A DNA stretch of 64,000 nt from NCBI GenBank assembly GCA_027491075.1, contig JAIXWX010000002.1, forward strand, positions 159,905 to 223,904, read 5' to 3'. The translations under genes and the position numbers were made by a program. Under the pieces are notes generated by a model. That model did no database searches and was not told where the DNA came from. It saw only the letters and a list, made by a program, of their open reading frames with translations. Positions 37,789 to 48,167 of the stretch are shown in pieces. The stretch comes from Flavobacteriales bacterium. GTDB lineage: Bacteria > Bacteroidota > Bacteroidia > Flavobacteriales_D > Sanyastnellaceae. The first letter of the stretch is position 1; the number at the start of each line of letters is the position of its first letter.

Positions 37789-38289
37789 ATGAGATACCTT
37801 AACCTTTTACTAATACTCCTATCGGTGTTCCCTTTCTCCTCGTGTACTCGAAGAGCACAAGAGGCTGGCGAATACAACGATATTATCATAACCCGTCAAA
37901 AAAACATCATTGCTTCCTTTGATCGCTTTGACTCAACGTTTGTGGACTCTATCGCAAATGAAGATCAGATTGATTTTGCCTTCGTGGACATGCAATCGAA
38001 TGTGAAAAGAAGTTTGTTGGCTCTGGATAGCATTGGACCGTTCAACAACGATCCATTATTAGAAGTAGCAGCTCGTGAGTTATTTCACACTTACGAAGAT
38101 CTTATTGAAACAGAATATCGTACTCTCAAAGACATCAAGTTAATGCCTACACAAAACATTACCGGTGCCATTGTAGATTCCAGTTATGCGGTCCAAGTTA
38201 GAATTCACGATCGTTCTAAAATGGCGCAAGAAAAGTTCCTCCTTACTCAAGAAGAGTTTGGAAAGAAGTACAATTTAGTCTTCGAATAA
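37789..38289 (+). CDS. Hypothetical lipoprotein
   Basis: MRYLNLLLILLSVFPFSSCTRRAQEAGEYNDIIITRQKNIIASFDRFDSTFVDS; lipobox-like signal. Confidence 0.7.
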   Translation: MRYLNLLLILLSVFPFSSCTRRAQEAGEYNDIIITRQKNIIASFDRFDSTFVDSIANEDQIDFAFVDMQSNVKRSLLALDSIGPFNNDPLLEVAARELFHTYEDLIETEYRTLKDIKLMPTQNITGAIVDSSYAVQVRIHDRSKMAQEKFLLTQEEFGKKYNLVFE

Positions 38290-38319
38290 CCTTTTAACTC
38301 TTCTCGCGTATCAAATGGC

Positions 38320-38814
38320 ATGATACGCCCTATTCTCACTCTTCTTTTTATTGTATGTGTACAAGCCGCCTTTGCTCAATATGGTAGAAGAGGCATGCTC
38401 GAATTTGCCGCGGGAGGCCGGGTCGGTCTTGGAACTGGCATTACAGGCCAATACTTTTATACAGACAATCACGTAATTGAAGCATTGCTTTACACCCGCT
38501 GGCAAGGCTTTAGCACCACCGTAATGTACCAACATCACATGCAATTATTTGATGTGTATGGCTTAAAATGGTATCTAGGTGCGGGAGGACACATGTCGTT
38601 CTACCCTGTAGGCAACAACCGACCAGACTCTCAAAATAATGATCTAGCTGGAAATATCTATTTTCCCGGTGTAGATGCCATCATCGGATTAGAGTACTTC
38701 TTTCGTTCGGCTCCGCTTCAAATATCTGTGGACATCAAACCTGAATACAACTTCGGCCCTATCCGTCGCCTAGATACGACCAACGGCGCAATCAGCCTAC
38801 GTTATCGATTCTAA
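38320..38814 (+). CDS. Outer membrane beta-barrel-like protein
   Basis: MIRPILTLLFIVCVQAAFAQYGRRG signal; GLEYFFRSAPLQISVDIKPEYNFGP...ISLRYRF terminal aromatic. Confidence 0.75.
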   Translation: MIRPILTLLFIVCVQAAFAQYGRRGMLEFAAGGRVGLGTGITGQYFYTDNHVIEALLYTRWQGFSTTVMYQHHMQLFDVYGLKWYLGAGGHMSFYPVGNNRPDSQNNDLAGNIYFPGVDAIIGLEYFFRSAPLQISVDIKPEYNFGPIRRLDTTNGAISLRYRF

Positions 38815-39564
38815 TCATGAATCCAACCAATGCTTGAACTCGGAAGTGCGATGTCTTGAAACGATTACCTCTTCTGCAAAATAAGGCTTCAAGGTGAGCT
38901 GCAAACGATTGTTGCTATAAGGCTCGATGCGATCAATACTGCTACTTGAAACAATCATTTTCCTGTTGATCCGGAAAAACTCCCTTGGATCCACTTGATT
39001 CTCTAACTCTTCAAGGGTCTGCTCTAATATATATCGCTCGTTTTCACTATTTACTATAAAGGTCATACCTTCTTCTGAAAAAAAATAAGAGACATCCGAT
39101 GAGGAAATAAACAATAGACGTCCAGCAGATTTCACTAAAAATCGTCTTCGATATTCCGTCAATGCGTGCTGCAGAACAGCCTTGATATCCAACGCTCCTT
39201 CCGTCGCTTTAACTAATTCTCTATGTTTCTTAAGCGCTGAACGCAAGTCATTCTCATCAATTGGTTTCAATAGGTAATCAATAGAGTTGACCTTAAACGC
39301 TTTTATGGCATAATGATCATAAGCCGTTGTAAAGATGACAGGTGCATTCACTTTTACTTTCTCAAAAATTTCAAAACTCAATCCATCCGCCAACTGAATA
39401 TCCATAAACACTAAATCGACTTTTTCTTCCAAACGAAAAAAATCAATGCTCTCCTCAACACTATCCATTTTCCGAATCACTTGCACTTCGCTGATCTCTT
39501 CTTTCACCATGCGCTCCAAACGATTGGCCGCAGGTGATTCGTCTTCTATAATTACTACTTTCAT
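38815..39564 (-). CDS. LytTR-family response regulator
   Basis: MKVVIIEDESPAANRLERMVKEE; VDLVFMDIQLADGLSFEIFE; IFTTAYDHYAIKAFKVNSIDYLLKPI; FFRINRKMIVSSSSIDRIEPYSNNRLQLTL. Confidence 0.95.
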   Translation of the reverse strand: MKVVIIEDESPAANRLERMVKEEISEVQVIRKMDSVEESIDFFRLEEKVDLVFMDIQLADGLSFEIFEKVKVNAPVIFTTAYDHYAIKAFKVNSIDYLLKPIDENDLRSALKKHRELVKATEGALDIKAVLQHALTEYRRRFLVKSAGRLLFISSSDVSYFFSEEGMTFIVNSENERYILEQTLEELENQVDPREFFRINRKMIVSSSSIDRIEPYSNNRLQLTLKPYFAEEVIVSRHRTSEFKHWLDS

Positions 39565-40640
39565 TTTTCTTCAATTTTTTCTAAAGGAAGTCGAACTATA
39601 AATCTGTCCTCGGTCTCCTCTACCCATAGCCGTCTTCCAAAGGTGAGTCGATTGCGCTTATCAATATTGCTAAGTCCCGTCTTCGTACTTCGTTCCTCTG
39701 TATTCTTCTTTTGAACTTCATTCTCCACAATGACTTCATCGGCATTCGATCGAATAGAAATAATCAATGGCTTCTTCTTTGAAACGACATTGTGCTTGAT
39801 GGCATTCTCAACCAAATTTTGAAGACTCATGGGAACGACATACTTGCTTTTTGCGCTCTCCTCTATTTCAAATTGTACAGAGAGATTCTCCGGAAAGCGT
39901 GTCTTCACCAAAAACAAATACTCCTCGAGAGTTCTTAGCTCTTCCCCTAGCGTGACAACCTGCTTTTCATTCATGTCAAGCAATTTCCGGTAAACAGCAC
40001 TCATCTTCTGTACAAACTCCACTGACTTCTTCGGGTCTTCGGGTATAATGCTCGCCAAAGTGTTCAAACTATTGAATAAAAAGTGAGGATTTACCTGATT
40101 TCGTAAAGCCTCCAGTTGAGAACTTACCCTTTCTTTTTTCAATACCTCCGCTTCTGCCAAACTCTCTTTCCAACGAAAAAAGAAATATGCTGCTTCATAA
40201 ATAGAACTCACCAAAATCGCTGAAACAAAACTAGCTATGAACGTTTGAGAAAAGGACATGTTCACGAACTTGAGCTCATTTCTATCTGCATATTGTCCTA
40301 GAAAAGTAAGACCAAAACAAATCACTATAGTAAATAATACTATGGCAAGGGTTTGTTTTATTAAACGCTTCGGAAGATCACGATGATCCGGAAAAATCCT
40401 TCGAAAATAAACGATGATCTTTCTATCCCCTACCCAAAAAATAGCCGTTATGAATATGGATGGTAATCCTTTCTGAAAAAAACAATTCCACGCTTCTATT
40501 ACACTCAGCTTGAAAAAGATGACCGGTATAAAAAAACCCAATACAAGAACTCCGATCAATCCCAACCAAAAGTCATTAAAGCCAATCAGCGCCTTGGTGG
40601 AGTAGTGCTCGTCATGATATTTAAATTTCCTTCTTCTCAC
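39561..40640 (-). CDS. LytS-type sensor histidine kinase (His_kinase/HATPase_c)
   Basis: EALRNQVNPHFLFNSLNTLASIIPEDPKKSVEFVQKMSAVYRKLLDMNEKQVVTL; PMSLQNLVENAIKHNVVSKKKPL; 4-bp overlap with response regulator. Confidence 0.95.
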   Translation of the reverse strand: MRRRKFKYHDEHYSTKALIGFNDFWLGLIGVLVLGFFIPVIFFKLSVIEAWNCFFQKGLPSIFITAIFWVGDRKIIVYFRRIFPDHRDLPKRLIKQTLAIVLFTIVICFGLTFLGQYADRNELKFVNMSFSQTFIASFVSAILVSSIYEAAYFFFRWKESLAEAEVLKKERVSSQLEALRNQVNPHFLFNSLNTLASIIPEDPKKSVEFVQKMSAVYRKLLDMNEKQVVTLGEELRTLEEYLFLVKTRFPENLSVQFEIEESAKSKYVVPMSLQNLVENAIKHNVVSKKKPLIISIRSNADEVIVENEVQKKNTEERSTKTGLSNIDKRNRLTFGRRLWVEETEDRFIVRLPLEKIEEK

Positions 40641-40643
40641 GCC

Positions 40644-43001
40644 TTAAAAATAAACGGTATACAAGAATACAGGAAAAAGACCTATCTGATAAGTCGTTTC
40701 GATGTCACGAGTGCGATTGTTATAGCTTTCTAAAAATATATTCTGTCGATTCGTAACGTTTCTCACATCAAAAGCAAAACTCTGTGCAAACTTCTTGTGA
40801 TTCACACGATATCCAACTTTAAAATCCCATCGTGCGTAGGCTGGATACTGTTCTTGAAACGCTTGATCTGAGATCAACACCTGCTCTCCAGCAGCGCGCG
40901 AAGCTTCCAAATCTATTGGAGTAAAGCGACGACCACCCGCATAAGTGAGTTTTGTATCCAGTGTCAAAACACTGTTGTCTGTTATTTTAAACTCCTTACC
41001 AGCCAAAAGATTCACAACATAATTTCCATTGAAGGCGGTGTTTCTTTCTACACCATCACTTCCTTCATACTTGCTTTGAAAAACGGATGTGGTGAGAAGA
41101 AAGTAAAATCCTTTATCTAAAAATCGTTCGACGGTCAACTCTACTCCATAGTTGTAACCTGTGCCGTCATTCACTAAATTGGCGTTGTTGGGAAAAGTAA
41201 AATCCGCTCCCGTATTGAGCATACTGAAATCCGAAGGCTGTCGATCCACAGCTATTCCATAAAGATATTGATAATACACCTCTGACTTCACTCTTAAAAA
41301 CTCACTCAGCTGTATATCATATCCAATCACGGCGTGCGCGCTCCGATTGAAGTCGAGTGACTTGTTATTTGCTACAACAGTTCCATCATTCAACTCTTCA
41401 CGACTGAAATACGTAGGTATAGGTTGAAGCTGACTGTGAAGACCAAAACCGACATTCAAGCTATGTCCTGGCTTCACGGCATACCTCGCTCCAACACGTG
41501 GCTCAACGCTAGTGCTATTATTCAGGAGAAAATGTTGAAGGTGAATACCTGAATTGATCGTCACTTTATCGGCGGGTCTATTTTGCCAAAGAAGATATCC
41601 TTGTAGAAGTCCTGCATCGCCTTCGAAATCACTTTGCTTGAAATAACGATTGCCTGCATATAAAAGACTGTCTTCGATATCAAAGAAAAAATGATCATAC
41701 ATCACTCCTCCCTTGATGGTGTTTCGAGCATTGCGCTTACTATTGAGATAATAATGCCCGCTCATTTTATTCTGGCGTTGGTATATTCCAAAATACCTGT
41801 AAGCATTTCCATTTACATCCAAGGTGTCTGTGAATCCTTCGGTTCCTCCAGTACTTACCCCGAATACTGCTTTGCCCTGGGTTTTTTCATTGAAGAAAAA
41901 AGTGTGCGACATTCCCACCACGCCTGTTGTGCTGGTAAATTGCTGATTCTCTCTATTGTTGCTGTATAAATTATTCTCTTCAGAATCTTCTCCTCTAAAA
42001 TCTATGAAACTGCTTCCTCCCATTCCAAAAAAACTGAATTTCCCTGCCTTTTTCGTAGGCAAGTCTACCTTAAAGGTTAGGTCCTGATACTCTGGAATGG
42101 CGTTTCCTGTTCCGAAATTGACGCCCAGACTATTGGCAATATCTAAAAAGGAATAACGCCCATTGACCACGTAGGTAGCCGAGCCTCCTTTCTTAAATGG
42201 ACCTTCTGCCCCAAACTCCAAACCATTGAAACCCATTTGCGCCATGTATTCGCGCTTGTCTTGATTCCCGCTGCGCAAACGCAAATCAAATACACCTGAC
42301 AAGGCATTGCCATAATCCGCCGAAAAGGCACTGGTGGCAAAGTCACTGTTTGCTAGGTTGTTGATATTCAAAATGGAAATCGGACCTCCCGTGGTACCAA
42401 CGGTTGCGAAATGATTGGGACTAGGTATATCTATTCCTTCCATTCTCCAAAGCACACCTGTCGGACTATTCCCTCGAATAATAATGTCGTTTCGATCATC
42501 GCTCGCATTGCTCACTCCTGCATAGTTTTGAGCCATGCGCGCAGGGTCCTGAAGTGTCCCGCTATAACGCATCGCTTCATCAATACTAAATGATCTGGAA
42601 GAAACCGAAGCCATCTTATTGATGGTCTCTGCCTTGTTGTCGTTTCCAACGATCTCCACAGCAGCCAATTGATTTACCGACTCCGTCAAAAAAACATTTA
42701 GCTCTAAATCTTTGCCCGAATTGAGCAATAAGTTGGAATAAAAAGAGGGATCATACCCTGTTAGCTTTACTTCTACATTAATTCTTCCAACCGGAACGTT
42801 CTCAATTCTAAATCTTCCATTCTCATCCGACATTGCTCCTAATACGGGTGTGGTGCCAACCACAGTCACTGTTGCTCCGTAAATAGGAAATTGACTTTGC
42901 TTGTCCAGAACAAGGCCTCTAATAGAGCCCGTATTCCCTGTTTGCGAAAACAGGTCCGCGCAATGAAGAAAAATAAAAAGAAGAAGGATGCACTTTTTCA
43001 T
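40644..43001 (-). CDS. TonB-dependent receptor with carboxypeptidase-like regulatory domain
   Basis: MKKCILLLFIFLHCADLFSQTGNTGSIRGLVLDKQSQFPIYGATVTVVGTTPVLGAMSDENGRFRIENVPVGRINVEVKLTGY; plug NDIIIRGNSPTGVLWRMEGIDIPSPNHF; barrel to C-term. Confidence 0.9.
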   Translation of the reverse strand: MKKCILLLFIFLHCADLFSQTGNTGSIRGLVLDKQSQFPIYGATVTVVGTTPVLGAMSDENGRFRIENVPVGRINVEVKLTGYDPSFYSNLLLNSGKDLELNVFLTESVNQLAAVEIVGNDNKAETINKMASVSSRSFSIDEAMRYSGTLQDPARMAQNYAGVSNASDDRNDIIIRGNSPTGVLWRMEGIDIPSPNHFATVGTTGGPISILNINNLANSDFATSAFSADYGNALSGVFDLRLRSGNQDKREYMAQMGFNGLEFGAEGPFKKGGSATYVVNGRYSFLDIANSLGVNFGTGNAIPEYQDLTFKVDLPTKKAGKFSFFGMGGSSFIDFRGEDSEENNLYSNNRENQQFTSTTGVVGMSHTFFFNEKTQGKAVFGVSTGGTEGFTDTLDVNGNAYRYFGIYQRQNKMSGHYYLNSKRNARNTIKGGVMYDHFFFDIEDSLLYAGNRYFKQSDFEGDAGLLQGYLLWQNRPADKVTINSGIHLQHFLLNNSTSVEPRVGARYAVKPGHSLNVGFGLHSQLQPIPTYFSREELNDGTVVANNKSLDFNRSAHAVIGYDIQLSEFLRVKSEVYYQYLYGIAVDRQPSDFSMLNTGADFTFPNNANLVNDGTGYNYGVELTVERFLDKGFYFLLTTSVFQSKYEGSDGVERNTAFNGNYVVNLLAGKEFKITDNSVLTLDTKLTYAGGRRFTPIDLEASRAAGEQVLISDQAFQEQYPAYARWDFKVGYRVNHKKFAQSFAFDVRNVTNRQNIFLESYNNRTRDIETTYQIGLFPVFLYTVYF

Positions 43002-43128
43002 TTGATGGTAGTTTGATGCAGCAAAAGTGAAATCATTCATTCATTGCCCATAATAGAATGGGTTCAATCGTAGTTTACCGTGGATGAAATGCCTCTTTTT
43101 CTGGATTTCTCGTTAAAAGTAGTTAAGT

Positions 43129-44673
43129 ATGTCGCGTGCAATGCACTTACTATGCACCCACATTGTCTTACTTTGCATCTCAATTATAGGAGTGAAGCTT
43201 CATTACATCAAAATACTAATTGCTCTAAGCACCGTGGCCGTTGCGGGACTTATCGCCTTACAGGTGTATTGGGTAAACAATACCTTTCAGCTTAGAGAAC
43301 AAGATTTTGGAAGCAATGTCTCCAAGGCACTTAATAAGGTCGTTTTCGTTTTAGAAAAAGAAGAAGCCAAGAAAAACGCTTTGAATAAATCTTCTTCCAT
43401 CCGACTTTCTTCCAGTGGAAAAGACAAGATGGTGCTCACCTATGGCAAACGAAACATCAATATCATTGAAGGTGCTGATTTAGATGAAAGCCGCGACAGC
43501 GCATTCTACGCAAAACTTGGCCCCGAAGGACTTAATCAAAGCGAACTGCTAAAGCAATCTGGAATCATTGATGATATTCTCGGGGGCGTGGTAGAGCTTG
43601 ATATTTATAACTCCATCGCAAATCGACTTGACACTACTTTTCTAGATAGCCTTATTAAAGCAGAATTGGAGAACTTCGGTATTAAAGCGAAATACGAGTT
43701 TGCTGTTTTCAATCGGGCCAAGATGCCTGAAATTATTTCTGAAAAAAACAAACCCAACGTAGACTTATTCCTGAAAGAAGGCTACAAAGCCCAGCTTTTT
43801 CCGGGGGATGCCATGGCAGACATCAATTACTTGCGACTCTGGTTTCCCAACGAAAGAGGATACTTGATCAATTCGATGTGGTCAATGCTTGCGATAGCGG
43901 TGGCGCTAATGCTATGCATCATGTTCCTGTTTAGCTATTCCATTGGAATCATTTATCGACAAAAAAAACTCAGCGATATTAAAAATGATTTCATCAATAA
44001 CATGACGCATGAGCTCAAAACACCTATTGCCACCATTTCACTGGCATGCGAGGCAATGAATGACCCTGATATGCAAAAGAGTGCTCGCGCTATGTCGACA
44101 TACATTGGAATGATCAATGAAGAAAACAAACGACTCGGGGTGCTTGTAGAAAATGTGTTGCGCACTGCTATATTCGAGCAAGGAGAAATGCAATTGCGTG
44201 TGAATCGCGTCGATATCCATGAAGTCATTCGCCAAGTGATTCGCAACATCGAAATTCAAGTGAAGAAAAAACAAGGTGAAATTATTACCCACCTCGACGC
44301 AGGCAACACCGTAATTGAGGGAGACAACTTGCACCTTACCAATGTGATCTACAACTTGATCGACAATGCCGTAAAGTATTCTGAAACGGCTCCAAGAGTG
44401 GAGATATACACTCGCGACGAGATGAATGGAATAGCCATCGCCTTCAAAGACAATGGTATTGGCATTTCCAAAGAAAACCAACGCAAAGTATTTGATAAAC
44501 TATACCGCGTACCCACCGGAAACGTTCACAATGTAAAAGGCTTCGGATTAGGCTTAAGTTATGTTAAAGGTGTTATAGAAAAACATCATGGCACTGTTGA
44601 TGTAGAGAGCGAAGTAAAAAAAGGAAGTACATTCACAATACATATTCCAAGAAAGTATGAAAAGGAAAATTAA
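43129..44673 (+). CDS. Membrane sensor histidine kinase (start uncertain)
   Basis: NDFINNMTHELKTPIATISLACEAM; NVIYNLIDNAVKYSE; IAFKDNGIGISKENQRKVFDKLYRVPTGNVHNVKGFGLGLSYVKGVIEKHHGTVDVESEVKKGSTFTI. Confidence 0.95.
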   Translation: MSRAMHLLCTHIVLLCISIIGVKLHYIKILIALSTVAVAGLIALQVYWVNNTFQLREQDFGSNVSKALNKVVFVLEKEEAKKNALNKSSSIRLSSSGKDKMVLTYGKRNINIIEGADLDESRDSAFYAKLGPEGLNQSELLKQSGIIDDILGGVVELDIYNSIANRLDTTFLDSLIKAELENFGIKAKYEFAVFNRAKMPEIISEKNKPNVDLFLKEGYKAQLFPGDAMADINYLRLWFPNERGYLINSMWSMLAIAVALMLCIMFLFSYSIGIIYRQKKLSDIKNDFINNMTHELKTPIATISLACEAMNDPDMQKSARAMSTYIGMINEENKRLGVLVENVLRTAIFEQGEMQLRVNRVDIHEVIRQVIRNIEIQVKKKQGEIITHLDAGNTVIEGDNLHLTNVIYNLIDNAVKYSETAPRVEIYTRDEMNGIAIAFKDNGIGISKENQRKVFDKLYRVPTGNVHNVKGFGLGLSYVKGVIEKHHGTVDVESEVKKGSTFTIHIPRKYEKEN

Positions 44674-45355
44674 AGTATTACTCTGCGAAGACGATCCCAA
44701 TCTAGGATCGCTGTTAAAAGAATATCTCAACGCAAAAGGCTTTGACACCGACCTCGCAATTGATGGTGCTGAAGGCGGAAAACTTTTCCGCAAAAACTCT
44801 TATAACTTCGTCATCCTCGATGTGATGATGCCCATCAAGGATGGATTCACTCTTGCTTCAGAAATTCGCGTGGATGACAAACACGTTCCTATTCTCTTTC
44901 TCACCGCCAAAGGAATGAAAGAAGATACGCTGGAAGGTTTCAAATCGGGAGCAGATGATTACATGACTAAGCCATTCAGCATGGAAGAGTTGTTGGTCAG
45001 AATGAATGCCATTTTGAGAAGATCTGCAGCCCTGCCCGAGGAAGGGGAAGAGGTAAAAGACTTTACCGTAGGCAAGTATCACTTCGACTATAACAAGCAA
45101 CGTTTGATCTTCAATGAAGAAGAAATCAAATTGACAACCAAAGAAAATGAACTCCTCTATCTTCTTTGTAAAAATAAAAATGGCATCATGGAAAGAAACT
45201 TCGCCCTCAAAGCCATTTGGGGAGAAGACAACTACTTCAACGGTCGTTCAATGGACGTCTATGTAGCCAAGCTAAGAAAACACTTAAAAGAAGACACTTC
45301 AGTAGAGATTTTAAACATTCACGGAAGAGGTTTCAAACTTATCGCCGCAGAATAA
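44657..45355 (+). CDS. OmpR-family response regulator
   Basis: KVLLCEDDPNLGSLLKEYLNAKGFDTDLA; YNFVILDVMMPIKDGFTLA; PILFLTAKGMKEDTLEGFKSGADDYMTKPFSMEELLVRM; winged-helix NYFNGRSMDVYVAKLRKHLKED; overlaps kinase by 17 bp. Confidence 0.96.
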   Translation: MKRKIKVLLCEDDPNLGSLLKEYLNAKGFDTDLAIDGAEGGKLFRKNSYNFVILDVMMPIKDGFTLASEIRVDDKHVPILFLTAKGMKEDTLEGFKSGADDYMTKPFSMEELLVRMNAILRRSAALPEEGEEVKDFTVGKYHFDYNKQRLIFNEEEIKLTTKENELLYLLCKNKNGIMERNFALKAIWGEDNYFNGRSMDVYVAKLRKHLKEDTSVEILNIHGRGFKLIAAE

Positions 45356-45392
45356 AGGGCTTTCTTATATTTGCCTTTATAAATTTGGTGAT

Positions 45393-45629
45393 ATGAATCG
45401 TCCTCCATTAGGTCTGGCCCTTAGTAAACGCAATTATACAATCATATTAATCGGCTTGGCGGTTGTAATTCTTGGTTACATCCTCATGAGCGGAGGCGGT
45501 ACTTCTGATCCCAACGAATTCAACGCCGAAGAGCTTTTTAGCGCTCGCCGCATCACCCTAGCGCCCATTGTAGTGCTCGCTGGTTACGGAATTATTGGTT
45601 ATGGCATCATGACCAAACCGAAAAACTAA
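45393..45629 (+). CDS. DUF3098 family small membrane protein
   Basis: GLALSKRNYTIILIGLAVVILGYILMSGGGTSDPNEFNAEELFSARRITLAPIVVLAGYGIIGYGIM. Confidence 0.85.
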   Translation: MNRPPLGLALSKRNYTIILIGLAVVILGYILMSGGGTSDPNEFNAEELFSARRITLAPIVVLAGYGIIGYGIMTKPKN

Positions 45630-45638
45630 GAATAGCAC

Positions 45639-46430
45639 ATGTCTCTTTGGGATGCTATTATCATTGCGATCGTTGAAGCGCTAACGGAGTTCCTTCCCGT
45701 TTCCAGCACTGGTCACATGATTATTGCCAACCACCTTCTGGGGGTGGAGCAATCCCCGTTTACCAACGCATTTATCATCACCACCCAATTTTCGGCGATT
45801 TTAAGTGTCGTTGTGCTGTATTGGAAAAGGTTCTTTCAATCGTTCGATTTCTATTTCAAACTATTCGTTGCTTTCATCCCTGCAATGATTCTTGGACTAC
45901 TGCTAGACGATTTCATCGAAGGACTTCTTAATAACGTCACTATCGTGGCAATCATGCTCCTGCTGGGAGGATTTATTCTCATTGTGATTGACAAATTCCT
46001 AAACCCTCCAACAGAAACCGAAGTAACCTATCCCAAAGCGTTTAAAATTGGCCTGTTTCAATGCATCGCTATGATTCCAGGTGTTTCAAGAAGCGCAGCT
46101 TCTATCATTGGAGGAATGACCCAAGGCCTAACACGCAAACAAGCAGCGGAGTTTTCCTTCTTTCTCGCGGTGCCTACCATGTTTGGAGCTGCTACCTTAA
46201 AACTATACCAATTGCTTTCCAATCACCCTGAAGCAATCACAAACGACGGCATTTCCATCCTCATCATTGGAAACCTTGTTTCATTCCTGGGTGCGATTCT
46301 AGCCATAAAGGGATTTATTCACCTGCTAACGCGTCATGGGTTCAAGGTTTTTGGATATTATCGAATCGTAGTTGGCGCTTTGCTGCTGATCCTCATTTGG
46401 AACGGAGTACAATTACAATTGGTTGATTGA
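45639..46430 (+). CDS. uppP: Undecaprenyl-diphosphatase
   Basis: [77 protein letters not shown]. Confidence 0.96.
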   Translation: MSLWDAIIIAIVEALTEFLPVSSTGHMIIANHLLGVEQSPFTNAFIITTQFSAILSVVVLYWKRFFQSFDFYFKLFVAFIPAMILGLLLDDFIEGLLNNVTIVAIMLLLGGFILIVIDKFLNPPTETEVTYPKAFKIGLFQCIAMIPGVSRSAASIIGGMTQGLTRKQAAEFSFFLAVPTMFGAATLKLYQLLSNHPEAITNDGISILIIGNLVSFLGAILAIKGFIHLLTRHGFKVFGYYRIVVGALLLILIWNGVQLQLVD

Positions 46431-47197
46431 TATTGAAAACCCCACTCACAGCGGCCATAATCACTTTCAATGAAGAAAGAAACATTGAAAGATGCCTGCA
46501 ATCGCTTCAAGGTGTTGCGGATGAAATCATTGTCGTAGACTCTTTCTCAAAAGATAAAACGGAAGAAATCTGCAAGCATTACAATGTGCGCTTCATTCCC
46601 CACGCATTCGAGGGGCACATCCCCCAAAAAAATTTCGCGCTGGATCAAGCGACCCACGACTGGGTGCTGTCGCTGGATGCGGACGAAGCGTTGACTGAAG
46701 ACCTAAAGAATTCCATTCTTGAGGTTATGAAAAATCCCGTGCTGCAAGGATATCAAATGAACCGCCTGACTAATTACTGCGGTACCTGGATCCGATATAG
46801 CGGTTGGTATCCCGACACAAAAGTCCGATTGGTAAATCGCCATCACGCCCGTTGGACGGGAATTAATCCTCACGATCGTTTGGAAATGACCGTCAAACAA
46901 CCTCTAGGTCAATTGACCGGAGATCTGCTCCACTATAGCTATTATACGCGCCAAGACCACTTAAAGCAAATAGAGTTCTTTAGCACAATTGCCAGCAAAG
47001 AACTTTTTCAAAGAGGAAAAAAAGTAAATCGTGCAATCATCTTCCTCAAAGTAATATTTCAATTCTTAAAAAACTTCGTGCTCAAACTCGGTTTTCTAGA
47101 TGGTATCGCTGGTTGGCACATCGCGCGTCTTTCAGCATACGCTACGTATCAAAAATATTCTAAACTCCATCGCCTCTACCGTGATTCAAAACCCTAA
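46427..47197 (+). CDS. Glycosyltransferase family 2 (LPS core KdtX/WaaE-like)
   Basis: [84 protein letters not shown] start overlaps uppP stop. Confidence 0.9.
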   Translation: MILKTPLTAAIITFNEERNIERCLQSLQGVADEIIVVDSFSKDKTEEICKHYNVRFIPHAFEGHIPQKNFALDQATHDWVLSLDADEALTEDLKNSILEVMKNPVLQGYQMNRLTNYCGTWIRYSGWYPDTKVRLVNRHHARWTGINPHDRLEMTVKQPLGQLTGDLLHYSYYTRQDHLKQIEFFSTIASKELFQRGKKVNRAIIFLKVIFQFLKNFVLKLGFLDGIAGWHIARLSAYATYQKYSKLHRLYRDSKP

Positions 47198-48167
47198 ACA
47201 CATCATCGTATCCCGCACCGACAGCATTGGTGATGTAGTGGTATCACTTCCAATATGCGGTGAGCTTAAGAAATTATTCCCAGAAGTGAAGATTACATTC
47301 TTAGGTAGAACGTATACCAAAGACCTCATTTCTATTTGTAAAAATGTGGACGCATTCGAAAATTGGGACAACTATGAAAAAATGAGTCCTATAGATCAGA
47401 TCAACGCTTTCCAAAATTTACAAGCCGATACCATCATTCATGTTTTTCCAAGAAAAGAAATTGTATGGTTAGCTAAGCGCGCAAAAGTGAAGAATCGCAT
47501 TGCTACGGGTCGTCGTTGGTATACACTCACCAAATGCAATTATCCTCTTTTTTTCTCTCGAAGAAAATCCAATTTGCACGAATCGCAACTCAACTTCAAA
47601 CTGCTTCAACCCTTTGGTGTGTCTAGCGTTCCAGATTTGAAAACCATTTCAGATTTGTATGGTGTTGACATTCCAAAAAATGCAGCACTCCCAAGTTTTG
47701 TTGAAGAAAATCTAATTCTATTACACCCATTATCTAAAGGAAGCGCTGTCAATTGGAGTCTCACAGAATTTGAAAAATTATCCTCTTGGCTCATTCAGCG
47801 TGGTTTTCAAGTAGCCATCACTGGCACTAAAGATGAAGGTGAAAAACTTCGCAATCGCGGTTTTCATTTTCATCCAGGAGTATTGGACCTCACTGGCAAG
47901 TTGTCTCTTTTTGAATTTATTGTTTTGATTTCAAAATCAAGGGCCCTTGTAGCGGCATCCACCGGACCGCTGCATATAGCTGCAGCTACCGGCATTCATG
48001 CGATAGGCTTGTATTCTCCTTTAAAACCGATTGATCCCAGCAGATGGGCGCCAGTAGGAGAACGGGCTCACTATTTCACTGCTAAAAGTCATCCTGAAAA
48101 TGGAGAGCTAGAAATTTCACACCTCGTCGTTGCGGAGTACTTGCTCTCGGTGATAAAAGCGAATTAA
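47181..48167 (+). CDS. Glycosyltransferase family 9 (heptosyltransferase-like), probable GTG start
   Basis: [84 protein letters not shown]. Confidence 0.88.
   Translation: MIQNPKHIIVSRTDSIGDVVVSLPICGELKKLFPEVKITFLGRTYTKDLISICKNVDAFENWDNYEKMSPIDQINAFQNLQADTIIHVFPRKEIVWLAKRAKVKNRIATGRRWYTLTKCNYPLFFSRRKSNLHESQLNFKLLQPFGVSSVPDLKTISDLYGVDIPKNAALPSFVEENLILLHPLSKGSAVNWSLTEFEKLSSWLIQRGFQVAITGTKDEGEKLRNRGFHFHPGVLDLTGKLSLFEFIVLISKSRALVAASTGPLHIAAATGIHAIGLYSPLKPIDPSRWAPVGERAHYFTAKSHPENGELEISHLVVAEYLLSVIKAN

Noticed and set aside
45366-45387. TATATTTG and TAAATTTG boxes upstream of the DUF3098 gene
   Set aside because: Both resemble a -7 box but no convincing TTTG -33 box was seen at the right spacing, and the second is too close to the ATG.
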